NCBI RefSeq assembly: GCF_027925525.1
Contig: NZ_BSDJ01000002.1
Span: 310,001 to 374,000 of the forward strand
Direction: 5' to 3'
Source: Paenibacillus tyrphae
GTDB lineage: Bacteria > Bacillota > Bacilli > Paenibacillales > NBRC-103111
Length of the DNA stretch: 64,000 nucleotides
Below the pieces are notes generated by a model, which saw nothing but the letters and a program-made list of their open reading frames with translations, searched no databases and had not been told where the DNA came from. The translations under genes were made by a program, and so were the position numbers. Position 1 is the stretch's first letter. Each line of letters opens with the position of its first letter. Shown here piece after piece: positions 24,305-32,566 of this stretch.

Positions 24305-26107
24305 TTATTGTCCGGCTAGAACGGCTTCGCACTTGGGCAAAGTGATCGTGGCGACCGTTCCGTGCGGTTGATTTCTCGTATAGTCGAGCCCGTAAGCAGC
24401 GCCGAAATGCAGCCGGACCCGCTGATGAATGTTGCGTATGCCGTAGCCCATGGACGGATCCGGCTGCTCCTCGTGCAGCGATCGGCGGATCGCGGCAAGA
24501 TCCGCTTCCCGAAAGCCGTTATCTTCCACGCGGACTACCACCTTGCCGTCGCCCAGCTGCTCGGCGGATATGACGATTTCCCCGTCTTCCCCCATATTTT
24601 TCACGCCGTGGATAATCGCATTTTCAATTAAGGGCTGGAGCGTAATCTTCGGGATCAGCAGCGGACGCACGTCCTCCATGATCTTCCATTTCACGCGAAA
24701 CTTATGCTCGTATCTCCGCTGCTGCAGGCTGATATAGGCGGCGGCGTGCTCCATCTCTTCACCGATCGTAATCAGCTCTCTGCCCCTGCTTAACCCGATT
24801 TTCATCAGCTTGGACAATTCCTTGATCATCTCGGCGGATTCGCCCTTGCCTTCCAGTGTGCTTTTCCAATAAATGCTCTCCAGCGTGTTATACAGCAAGT
24901 GAGGGTTGATTTGCTGGTACAAAATTTGCAGCTGCGCTTCCTTCTGCTTAATTTCGTGCTGATACTTGTCTTTCACGAGATGATTCAGCCGATCGGCCAT
25001 GTCATAGACGGAGGAAATCAGCACGCCGAGCTCGTCGTTTCTCCTGCGCGCGGCCGTTTTCCGCACCGGTTTGCCCGGAACGTAGCTCCTTATAACATGA
25101 ACCAGCTTCTGCATCGGATTCATTAACGATCTCCAGAAATACATCACGACGATAAACGCCAGCATCGAATAAACGACGGAAATTAGCTGAATGACCCGTT
25201 TCAGCTCGTTTTGCTGCTGAAGCAAGGAGTGGATCGGAATGCGGTAAACCAGCTTTTGCTGGAGCAAATAGCTGTAGTTGACGACGTAAATATAATCCGA
25301 GTGCACGGTGTCCAAAATGCCTTCCATGGCTGTCACCTTGGCGGCGGGCGGAAGCGGCAGCGTGCTTCCCGCGCCTTTCGTCGTTGAGGCAAGAATCCGG
25401 TCGGACCAGTCGGTTAAATAAATTTCTCCGTCCGGCAATTGGACGCTGCGAAAATCGTTTTCGATCATCCGTTCAAGCTTGGTCACCACCAATACGCCGA
25501 TCACGCCGTTTCCATGCGAGATATTGTTCACGGCACGGACGTAACTTAGCGTTCCTTGGTCGGACGACGGATCGAAATGATCGATAATTTTCAGCTCGCC
25601 CTTGCCTTGCTTTTGAAGCGCTTCCCGAAACCATTCCGGCTGATTCCGATCCGAAACGAAAAAAACGCCTGCTTGCGCGGCCTGCCTGACTTTCGGAGCA
25701 AACGAATAATCGTCGTTGGGATCATTGACGTACAAGGAGAAAGCTACGGCTCCGCCGCCGTCTCCCCCGATCGAGTAGCTTTTGAGCAGCTTGTCCAATG
25801 CTTCGTATTTGCCGACCCGCGTCAAAACCGTGTCCGTACCGTCCGGAAGCATCTGCTGCGTAAGCGGATTTTGGATAATCGTCATGGTGATGCGATTGAT
25901 CGAATCCATGTCCCGATTGAGCAGACTCAGATTCTGCTTGTTTAATTCCAGATAGGCGTTCGTCACGTTCCGCTTCAAAATTTGCTCGGCCTTCATATTT
26001 CCGTACCATTGCAGCATAAAAACAGGGCTAACCATGAGTAAAAACAGCAAAATCAGCTGGTAATTCACGCTCATTCTGGTCAATGGATTTGCCGGAATGC
26101 TCCGCAT
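24305..26107 (-). CDS. Sensor histidine kinase, YesM-like (HPK family with dCache-type sensor)
   Basis: A 600-residue kinase with a first membrane helix near residues 15-35, an extracellular sensor of ~260 residues, a second helix near 300-325 (VIQLISVVYSMLAFIVVMYFW), HAMP, then the phospho-acceptor segment QQINPHLLYNTLE and the ATPase box LQPLIENAIIHGV. It should sense an extracellular sugar signal and phosphorylate the adjacent AraC-type regulator. I prefer ATG 26107 because GAGGTGATCC, complementary to the 3' end of 16S rRNA over ten bases, sits five bases before it; GTG 26119 would lie inside that SD. Confidence 0.92.
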   Translation of the reverse strand: MRSIPANPLTRMSVNYQLILLFLLMVSPVFMLQWYGNMKAEQILKRNVTNAYLELNKQNLSLLNRDMDSINRITMTIIQNPLTQQMLPDGTDTVLTRVGKYEALDKLLKSYSIGGDGGGAVAFSLYVNDPNDDYSFAPKVRQAAQAGVFFVSDRNQPEWFREALQKQGKGELKIIDHFDPSSDQGTLSYVRAVNNISHGNGVIGVLVVTKLERMIENDFRSVQLPDGEIYLTDWSDRILASTTKGAGSTLPLPPAAKVTAMEGILDTVHSDYIYVVNYSYLLQQKLVYRIPIHSLLQQQNELKRVIQLISVVYSMLAFIVVMYFWRSLMNPMQKLVHVIRSYVPGKPVRKTAARRRNDELGVLISSVYDMADRLNHLVKDKYQHEIKQKEAQLQILYQQINPHLLYNTLESIYWKSTLEGKGESAEMIKELSKLMKIGLSRGRELITIGEEMEHAAAYISLQQRRYEHKFRVKWKIMEDVRPLLIPKITLQPLIENAIIHGVKNMGEDGEIVISAEQLGDGKVVVRVEDNGFREADLAAIRRSLHEEQPDPSMGYGIRNIHQRVRLHFGAAYGLDYTRNQPHGTVATITLPKCEAVLAGQ

Positions 26108-26267
26108 GCGCCGGATCACCTCGTTCCATACAAACTCCCGCCGTCATTCACGTTCCCCCTTTATGTATGTCCATGCCGAATAAGGATAATTTTAACATAT
26201 CACTCCCCTAATGCAACTGCATCATGGCAGAAACCTCCGGTTTTTTTGAATGTAAAAAAAGAACAAA

Positions 26268-26299
26268 AATAAGCTGCCCCGCAATCGGGACAGCCAATG
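26268..26299 (-). terminator. Rho-independent terminator after the DUF-type secreted protein gene
   Basis: Reading leftwards, GGCTGTCCCG and CGGGGCAGC form a short-loop stem followed by TTATTTTTG, right after the stop codon at 26302. The rest of the 194-base interval to the kinase gene holds its leader (GGGGGAACG region) and no gene. Confidence 0.75.
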
Positions 26300-26301
26300 G
26301 A

Positions 26302-27603
26302 TTAAGGCTTGAGAGGGAGCGTTATTTCCAGCTCCGGGTCATACTTCGGCTCGGTGTTTTCGAAGACGGTTGTTACGAACGTTACATCCGATTGAGGATC
26401 GATGATAGGGTAGACCTCAACATACGAGTTGGTTTTCCTATCAACCAGTCTTCTTTGTCCATACAGTTTCTGTCCAGCTTCGTCTTCAATAAATAAATCC
26501 ATATAATATGGGTGAGGACCTTCCGTTTGAAAACGAACCTCGGTTTTATCGCTGCCATAGCTGATATCCGTAATTTTCACCAATCCCGACGTACTTCTTT
26601 TCAATACAATAGGCTTCTCGGCTGTCGGTTTATACTCTACTTTCGCCTTGTGAAACACTGGTAAATTATATTCCGATTCTTCTCGGGTAAAGTCAATCTT
26701 GATCGATTCGGGAACCGTCTGGAAAGGACTGAATGAATCAATAGATTCTAAGGAATATCCGGTTTCCGTAGGTTCGAACTTGATCCAGCCTGCTCCTCCC
26801 GACAGGTACTTCGTTCCTTTCTCATCTTCTATTCTCATGTGATTTTGATAAAAACCGCTATCCAAATGCTTCGGAAAGCTAATCTCAGACCTGACCGCCG
26901 TCATGTTCGGGGTCATCGCTATCTCCTTGACCGTGTACGTGAATTCACCCGACTTCTTTATGATCATCGGCTTAAGCACCTTGGTTTCTTTATAAACGGA
27001 TTTCTTGACAGGAATCGTCAGTTCCCACGGCTCCGGCATACTGTTCGGCGAAGTTAGGTACAGAGAACGATAATCCTGGAACTTCATCTCAAACTCATCG
27101 GGAAACCGGCCGGCATTGGTCCAGGTTACGCTATGCATCGTGGTTTGTTTGTCAATCGGCTCGGACCGGTGGCGAATAGAACTTCCGATCTCCTTGCCGT
27201 CGAGCATAATTATCGGGTTTGTCGCAGTAGGTTCTTGACCATGATGCTCCACATAACCGACAGACAATCGCGCATCATCGAACAAGATTTCCTTCACGGT
27301 AATCTTAACGCCGTTTTTAGTAACGCTTTGATTGATCTGGGACACCGTCCCGTTTTTAACGGCTTGTTTCAGCTCGCAGTCCATGGAATGATGAAATGGA
27401 GACACCTTTCCATTCTCGCCAAGAAGATCCTGCTCACGTTCGAAGAAACACTGAAACGGGTACACCGAGGCGGAAGCTTCTGCTGCCACGGCTGTGGGCG
27501 TAACGGACGAGACCCCAAATGAGGTAAAAGCGATCAGTGCAGCCGCAGAAATTGCGACCAAACGGCATACTTTATTTTTCATCGCATTGAATACAGGTAT
27601 CAT
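26302..27603 (-). CDS. Secreted/membrane-anchored protein of unknown function (DUF4179/DUF5643-like)
   Basis: A 433-residue protein with an N-terminal hydrophobic segment (VCRLVAISAAALIAFTSFGV) consistent with a signal peptide, followed by two or three beta-rich repeats. Segments such as ITVKEILFDDARLSVGYVEH and FTYTVKEIAMTPNMTAVRSEISF resemble the immunoglobulin-like DUF4179/DUF5643 proteins of Bacillota, often linked to envelope stress genes. No catalytic motif is visible. It lies 58 bases downstream of the BlaR1-like gene on the same strand and probably belongs to that regulon. ATG 27603 has AAAGGATTG upstream. Function unknown. Confidence 0.75.
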   Translation of the reverse strand: MIPVFNAMKNKVCRLVAISAAALIAFTSFGVSSVTPTAVAAEASASVYPFQCFFEREQDLLGENGKVSPFHHSMDCELKQAVKNGTVSQINQSVTKNGVKITVKEILFDDARLSVGYVEHHGQEPTATNPIIMLDGKEIGSSIRHRSEPIDKQTTMHSVTWTNAGRFPDEFEMKFQDYRSLYLTSPNSMPEPWELTIPVKKSVYKETKVLKPMIIKKSGEFTYTVKEIAMTPNMTAVRSEISFPKHLDSGFYQNHMRIEDEKGTKYLSGGAGWIKFEPTETGYSLESIDSFSPFQTVPESIKIDFTREESEYNLPVFHKAKVEYKPTAEKPIVLKRSTSGLVKITDISYGSDKTEVRFQTEGPHPYYMDLFIEDEAGQKLYGQRRLVDRKTNSYVEVYPIIDPQSDVTFVTTVFENTEPKYDPELEITLPLKP

Positions 27604-27661
27604 TTACAACAATCCTTTCCCGACGGGTTTGTTTGATGGCAACTCATTCCTTCTCTTCTCC

Positions 27662-29620
27662 TTAAGCGGAATGTTTATCGTCTGCATATCGTTTATACAT
27701 ATCTGCATTCGGCTGTTTCATAGAGGATACTATCGTTATGATTTCTTGATCCGTTACGCTGCCCGTTACTTGAAATTGATACTGGACTCCTTGATCTTCC
27801 CAAATATAGTACCGCTTTTCGCTTTGACCCGAGACAGCCTCAGTCACCTTCATCGCATACTGTTCCTTCATCTGCAGCGACGTTAAGCTTACCGACCATT
27901 CGCCGCTTTTATTCGCTGATTGTTCAATCTGTTTGTATACCGTTTTCAAGTCGTCGCCGCCATGAATGGCGAAAAACTCCAAATTCCCGGAAACGGTCTC
28001 TCCTTTGCGCTGAACGAAGCGTATTGCCGCTTCGGTACGCTTACTTCCATTAACTTCTTTCGTATTAACATTGACCTGCTCAAAGCGATACCCTGCAGGC
28101 ATTGCATCCGGAACTTTAAATTGGAAGCCGACGTCTTTAACTGCTTTCTCCAAACGGTTTGCCTTCGGATCGGGGAGAGCGGCTTGTTCTTCCTTGACGG
28201 TTGCCGCTACACTTTCTGCATGCGGTTCCGGTTGTTCCGGGTTGTCGGCCAAGCTTGGCGATGGAACGGCATTTCCTTCCTTAACGGCTTCTGCCGCGCT
28301 TTCGGCATGCGGGCCGGCTTCAGTCAGCTTCGCCTTAACCTCCTCACGACGGCTTTCCGCAGGCAAAGCTTCAGGGATCTTCCATTCCATAGCATCTGCA
28401 GCCTGCACCGCATTTTCCCGGTTGTCGGTCAAATCCGGCGATGGAGCGGCATTGACTTCTTGGAAGGTTCCTACCGCGCCTTCGGCATATTTTTTCGGCG
28501 CTTCCGGCTCTGCTGCATTCGTTAGCGACATGACGCTCATGACGGCGACGCATAAAACGGCAATGGTTGAAAACTTATACGTCCCTTTCTTGAACGATTT
28601 GATCATCGTAATTCTCCTTATCACCAGATTCCGATTGTTTGATCCATTGAAATAAAGCAGGCTCGGCTGATCGCGGTTCGCAGAATAGAGCTTCAAAAAC
28701 TCAACAATCGTCATCCCGTACGGTATGGCCTCGTCTTCTCCAAGAACCTCCAATGCATAGGCATCGCAGGCCAGCTCTCTGTCTGCTTTCATTTTCGCGA
28801 TGAAGATCCAGATGAAAGGATTCATCCAGTGAATCGCCAAAACGAAGCTGCCGATCGTATTCCAGGCAATATCTTTTCTTTTGTAATGAGCCAGTTCATG
28901 CGAGAAAAGATGGTTAAGCTGGGCATCGTTCAGTTGGCTCCCCAGCGCTTCGGGAATATAAATCCATGGAGCAATGATTCCGGAAATATAAGGGCTTTTC
29001 ATTTCGTATCCCGAATACAGCGGAATTGCCTGTTTAATGCCGAATTTTCTCCTGCAATCGTTCATAACGGACAGGATACGAGGATCTGTTACCATCTGGA
29101 ACGCCTTGCGTTTGCTACTAAGCTTCCACATATAAAACAACAAGTAAAGAAGGATGGCGACCGCGACTGCAAGCCATACGATCGAAATGATTTGTAAAGC
29201 CGGCGGGTGTGTATTTACAGAAGACGGTGCCGCGGTTTCAGTTTCTTGAGGTAATGGAGCTATCGGAAACGGAGCATGGCTCTGGAGCGGCAAGTTGTTC
29301 TCATTCTGAACAGGAAGCTGTTTCTCCCGGTGTTGTTGTGATAACCATGTGGGCGATTCAATTTCTTCCAAATTTTGCGTTTCCGAAGCCGCCTTTTCTG
29401 TGCTTGATGCAAATGGCAAAGCGTTAAACAAGCTTACAGGACTGTTGGGAAAATCGGGCAGAAGAAGCCGTATCAGCACAATCAGCCACAGCGCATGCCG
29501 CATTCGCGGGCTCATATGCCGGCGGAACAACGCTTGAATCGCCATAACCAGCAGCCCGACGACGCTTGCCGCCAATGTCGCGTAACAAAACCATAAAAAA
29601 ATGCCGCTCACCATATTCAT
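27662..29620 (-). CDS. BlaR1-type M56 membrane metallopeptidase with a non-BlaR sensor domain
   Basis: A 652-residue antirepressor-type protein. The N-terminal part has membrane helices (1-30, 32-50, ~145-165), the zinc peptidase motif HELAHYKRKD and a fourth helix near 350 (STIAVLCVAVMSVMSL). The extracytoplasmic C-terminus is not a penicillin-binding domain. It is an Ala/Pro/Glu-rich stretch with two similar units (PHAESAAEAVKEGNAVPSP and PHAESVAATVKEEQAALPDP), then a DUF4367-like module ending the protein. It should cleave or inactivate the adjacent BlaI-like repressor after sensing a signal other than a beta-lactam. It starts six bases after the blaI-like stop. Confidence 0.88.
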   Translation of the reverse strand: MNMVSGIFLWFCYATLAASVVGLLVMAIQALFRRHMSPRMRHALWLIVLIRLLLPDFPNSPVSLFNALPFASSTEKAASETQNLEEIESPTWLSQQHREKQLPVQNENNLPLQSHAPFPIAPLPQETETAAPSSVNTHPPALQIISIVWLAVAVAILLYLLFYMWKLSSKRKAFQMVTDPRILSVMNDCRRKFGIKQAIPLYSGYEMKSPYISGIIAPWIYIPEALGSQLNDAQLNHLFSHELAHYKRKDIAWNTIGSFVLAIHWMNPFIWIFIAKMKADRELACDAYALEVLGEDEAIPYGMTIVEFLKLYSANRDQPSLLYFNGSNNRNLVIRRITMIKSFKKGTYKFSTIAVLCVAVMSVMSLTNAAEPEAPKKYAEGAVGTFQEVNAAPSPDLTDNRENAVQAADAMEWKIPEALPAESRREEVKAKLTEAGPHAESAAEAVKEGNAVPSPSLADNPEQPEPHAESVAATVKEEQAALPDPKANRLEKAVKDVGFQFKVPDAMPAGYRFEQVNVNTKEVNGSKRTEAAIRFVQRKGETVSGNLEFFAIHGGDDLKTVYKQIEQSANKSGEWSVSLTSLQMKEQYAMKVTEAVSGQSEKRYYIWEDQGVQYQFQVTGSVTDQEIITIVSSMKQPNADMYKRYADDKHSA

Positions 29621-29626
29621 GTGCGA

Positions 29627-30046
29627 TTACCTCTTTATCTGATCTTCATCTGATCCTCGTTCCTTGGTCTTTCTCTCTTTTTTCTCTGTCAAAAGCTTAT
29701 GAAGCTTATCGATCTCTTGCTGCGACAAGTCGGTTTCCTCCAAAAAGTTCGTCACCATAATATCGGCCGCACCGTTAAACACCCTTTTGAGAAACGATTG
29801 ACTTTCGGCCCGAATGCATTCCTTCTCTAACAATAAAGGAAAATACAAATAGCTTCTTCCCGATTTTTCAAATCCGATCGCCTTTTTTTTCAAAAGCCTG
29901 TTAATGAACGTCCGCACCGTCTGATCGCTCCACTCAATCCCGGCGGGCAGCCGGAGAACGATTTGCTCCGCGGTCAAAGGGCTTTGCTTCCATATAACCT
30001 TCATAATTTCCCATTCGGCTTCCGATATTTTCGGAACGTTGCTCAT
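29627..30046 (-). CDS. BlaI/MecI/CopY-family transcriptional repressor
   Basis: A 139-residue winged-helix repressor beginning VPKISEAEWEIMKVIWK, with the recognition helix SDQTVRTFINRLLKKKAIGFEKSGRSYLYFPL and the C-terminal dimerisation region. It heads a three-gene operon with the M56 protein and the DUF protein. Two operator-like dyads upstream, one overlapping the -10 box, indicate autorepression relieved by the M56 protease. No beta-lactamase or mecA-like gene is present, so this is probably an envelope-stress or other peptide-signal switch. Confidence 0.92.
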   Translation of the reverse strand: MSNVPKISEAEWEIMKVIWKQSPLTAEQIVLRLPAGIEWSDQTVRTFINRLLKKKAIGFEKSGRSYLYFPLLLEKECIRAESQSFLKRVFNGAADIMVTNFLEETDLSQQEIDKLHKLLTEKKERKTKERGSDEDQIKR

Positions 30047-30072
30047 GCTTCTTCTCTCCTCCCAATTGAACT

Positions 30073-30132
30073 ATTACGTTTGTAATTTTTCCTTGCGAAT
30101 TTAATATTACACTTGTAACAGTTAATTGTCAA
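30073..30132 (-). promoter_or_regulatory. Promoter and two BlaI-type operators
   Basis: On the minus strand TTGACA (30132-30127) is 17 bases from TAATAT (30109-30104). A dyad TTACA-CT-TGTAA at 30107-30118 overlaps the -10, and a second, TTACG-TT-TGTAA, lies at 30074-30085, 33 bases closer to the gene. Both match the ATTACA..TGTAA core of Bacillus BlaI operators. Confidence 0.75.
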
Positions 30133-30510
30133 TTTATTCCCTTATAAGAAAAACCATCCGAAAAAATCGCCGGACGCTCCTTTTTGTGCTGCTCGCATTT
30201 TGGACAGACCATAGGATCTTTTCTTGTGTCCTCCTTGATCTTCTCACTCCATGTTCTACGTCTCATCACCCGTTTCGCTTTCACAATCCATCTCCGTGCT
30301 TCGCGGAGCTATAAATTCTTCTACGGTCACGGTTTTACGTTGACGTGGCGATGTTTCACTTGGAATACCTCTTCCGCCAGTACACGGCTCCATTCCTCTG
30401 TTTCCCCGCAGGAGCATGTAGTACAGAACCGTCCCTTACAGCGATAGGGCACCACTTTCATCTCCTGGCACCCTTTGCATACCAGCAGCTTGAATCCCTC
30501 CCTCAAAACT
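30129..30510 (-). pseudogene. Remnant of an IS91-type zinc-finger transposase
   Basis: Two broken minus-strand fragments lie between the blaI-like promoter and 30510. The right one (stop at 30327) encodes LREGFKLLVCKGCQEMK, YRCKGRFCTTCSCGETEEW and the following helix, the N-terminal zinc-binding domain of IS91/IS1294-like transposases. The left one (stop at 30129) encodes KIKEDTRKDPMVCPKCEQH, resembling the C-terminal zinc motif. The catalytic middle is missing, so this is an internally deleted, dead copy. I do not see clear ends; IS91 elements lack inverted repeats. Together with the operators and a terminator it fills most of the 697-base gap 30047-30743. Confidence 0.7.
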
Positions 30511-30530
30511 TATACTTTCTTTTATGGCAA

Positions 30531-30560
30531 AAAAGACGCTCCCGATGGAAGCGTCTTTTA
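30531..30560. terminator. Perfect-stem hairpin with A/T flanks
   Basis: AAAAGACGCT and AGCGTCTTTT form a ten-base perfect stem around CCCGATGGA. It is bidirectional in appearance and lies just upstream of the transposase remnant and 180 bases before the MFS gene. Confidence 0.7.
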
Positions 30561-30743
30561 CATTTCAGAACAAGTGTTCGATTTTTGAAGCAGTTAAAAT
30601 AAAAATCTGCGAATTCGATTTTCATTATTATTAGTATAAACCATTCGTAATTATAAGTCTATACTTTTTCTGGATATCGTTCTATAGTTTGTATACCCGG
30701 CCGGGAAACCTAACAAGTTTCGTTGTGGAAAGGAAAAGGTCTT

Positions 30744-31997
30744 GTGCATATCCGTTTATGGAATCCCAATTTGAAAGTCCGGTTAATCGGCGAAGGGCTG
30801 TTTAACCTGCTATTTTGGATGTACTTTCCATTTATCACTGTCTATTTTGGCACGGCATTAGGCAGCCATATTGCAGGCATTTTGATGGCCATCCCTCCGA
30901 TATTCAGCATCATGGGAAGCCTGCTCGGAGGAGCTTTGGCCGACCGGTTAGGACGGCGTCCCGTGATGCTGCTAGGCGCTTCGCTTCAGACGGTGATGTT
31001 TGCCTTATTCGCGATGTCGTCGTCCCATTGGATGGATTATATCGCGTTTATCGGCATTGGGCTGGGTGGAGCCATATACAGGCCTGCAAGCTCCGCTATG
31101 GTGGCCGATCTGGTGCCCGCGCACGAACGTCGCCAGCTCTTCGCAACGTTCGTGACGGCGAATAACATTGGTGCCGTGCTCGGACCTGCGCTGGGAGCGA
31201 TCTTCTTCTTCCATTACCGGCAAGAGCTGCTGTGGACCTGCGCCTTGGTCCTGCTGCTGTATTTCATCGCAATGTATATCGTAGTCCATGAAACGTTGCC
31301 GCATTCGGCGAAAAGCAGCCCGGAAAGCTCCGTCCCGATTACCCGCGTTTTCAAGGATCAACTGAAGGGATATGGCATTATTTTTCGGGACAAAGTGTTC
31401 CTGGTTTACATTTTGGCAGGTATCTTTGCCCTGATCCCCATTATGCAATTGGATCTGTATTTGGCCGTATACGTGATCAATGAGGTCCCTGCCCAGCCTC
31501 TGTTCACATGGAAGGATGATTCCCTTTTGCTGTCGAGTACGGAGATCTTTGGCTGGGTGCTGGGGCTAAACGGTCTTTTGTTTGTCCTGTTTGTACTTCC
31601 TGTGACAAAATGGTTCCGCCATTGGAAAGAGCGAAATGTGTTCATTCTGTCGTCGCTGTTGTCCGGAGTAGGCACATTCGCCCTCGGACTGGGCACTAAT
31701 ATATGGTTTTTGTTTTTCATAACGATCATCTTCACCTTTGGTGAAATTGTACGCTCTCCGGTCACCCAGAGCTTTATTAGCGACTATGCCCCCGATCATG
31801 CAAGAGGACAGTACATGGCAGCCGACAGCTTGCAGGCGACGATCGGGAGATTTCTGGCGCCGATGACGGTTTTCCTGTCCAGCTGGGTGCCGCCTATGGG
31901 AATATTCAGTATCATTTTGGTGGTTGCATGCGTCAGTATCGCGCTATATATTCAGCTATTTCGAATGCATGTGGAGCAGCCGGAGGCAGCGGATTGA
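30744..31997 (+). CDS. MFS transporter (drug:H+ antiporter type)
   Basis: A 417-residue major facilitator with twelve hydrophobic segments and the A-motif GGALADRLGRRPVMLLGA between helices 2 and 3, typical of multidrug exporters of the MdtG/YfmO type. The substrate is unknown. GTG 30744 is preferred to TTG 30723 because the AAGGAAAAGG stretch then serves as SD and the protein starts MHIRLWNPNLKVRL as in relatives. It is monocistronic, closed by a terminator at 32021-32056, and convergent with the DUF606 gene. Confidence 0.88.
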   Translation: MHIRLWNPNLKVRLIGEGLFNLLFWMYFPFITVYFGTALGSHIAGILMAIPPIFSIMGSLLGGALADRLGRRPVMLLGASLQTVMFALFAMSSSHWMDYIAFIGIGLGGAIYRPASSAMVADLVPAHERRQLFATFVTANNIGAVLGPALGAIFFFHYRQELLWTCALVLLLYFIAMYIVVHETLPHSAKSSPESSVPITRVFKDQLKGYGIIFRDKVFLVYILAGIFALIPIMQLDLYLAVYVINEVPAQPLFTWKDDSLLLSSTEIFGWVLGLNGLLFVLFVLPVTKWFRHWKERNVFILSSLLSGVGTFALGLGTNIWFLFFITIIFTFGEIVRSPVTQSFISDYAPDHARGQYMAADSLQATIGRFLAPMTVFLSSWVPPMGIFSIILVVACVSIALYIQLFRMHVEQPEAAD

Positions 31998-32020
31998 TAC
32001 AGCGGGACGTTCAATCCAAA

Positions 32021-32056
32021 AAAAACAGACCTTCGCTCTCAGGCAAAGGTCTGTTT
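32021..32056. terminator. Rho-independent terminator after the MFS gene
   Basis: AACAGACCTT / AAGGTCTGTT stem with an A-tract on the left and TTT on the right, 24 bases after the MFS stop. Left and right arms are the same as those of the hairpin at 16194-16238; only the loop differs. Confidence 0.8.
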
Positions 32057-32083
32057 CCGCCAAGGCGCCGCGGGAGCTTCTTG

Positions 32084-32566
32084 TCAAGAATGGCCCGCAG
32101 GCATTTTGGACGCTGCCCGCGGCGCCCTGCGTTTGCTGCCCAATTTAAACACAACGATGCCCCCGACGATAACCAGCACTCCGATCAGCTTGCTGAACGT
32201 AAAAGGAACCTTGTCCAGACCCAGCCATCCCATCGAGTCCCACAGCAATGCAAACCCGAGCTGCGCCGCCATAACGATCGAGACGGCAAACGTAGGACCA
32301 AGCAGCCTTATCCCCTGCACCAGACAGGTGACCACCCCTACGCCGATCAAGCCGCTAAACCAGTACCAGGTCTGCATCGGATGCGGGGCAAATAAATGCG
32401 TTCCCTCCGCGATCAGACCGAGCGTCAGCGAAGCCAGAAAGCCCAGTCCCAACACCAGTGTCGTCGTAGCCCAAGAGCTCGCGCGCTCGTTCACCTTACT
32501 GTTAAAAATATTTTGCAGCCCGACCAGCGATCCTGCGATAAGCGACAAGGACAGCCCTACCATCAT
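32084..32566 (-). CDS. DMT-superfamily membrane protein (DUF606/YdcZ), copy 2
   Basis: A 160-residue, five-helix membrane protein of the DUF606 family with segments SLSLIAGSLVGLQNIFNSKV and GPTFAVSIVMAAQLGFALLWD. Its ATG overlaps the stop of the Crp-family gene (ATGA), so it is translationally coupled. The operon also contains a second DUF606 gene before the regulator; such pairs probably form a two-subunit small-molecule transporter. A basic tail (KRRAPRAASK) ends the protein. Substrate unknown. Confidence 0.88.
   Translation of the reverse strand: MMVGLSLSLIAGSLVGLQNIFNSKVNERASSWATTTLVLGLGFLASLTLGLIAEGTHLFAPHPMQTWYWFSGLIGVGVVTCLVQGIRLLGPTFAVSIVMAAQLGFALLWDSMGWLGLDKVPFTFSKLIGVLVIVGGIVVFKLGSKRRAPRAASKMPAGHS

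Noticed and set aside
26030-26147. Short frame starting at ATG 26147 (minus) upstream of the sensor kinase, with a GGGGG-containing SD
   Set aside because: It overlaps the kinase start in another frame for 38 codons and shows no conserved feature. A leader-peptide role cannot be supported from one sequence.
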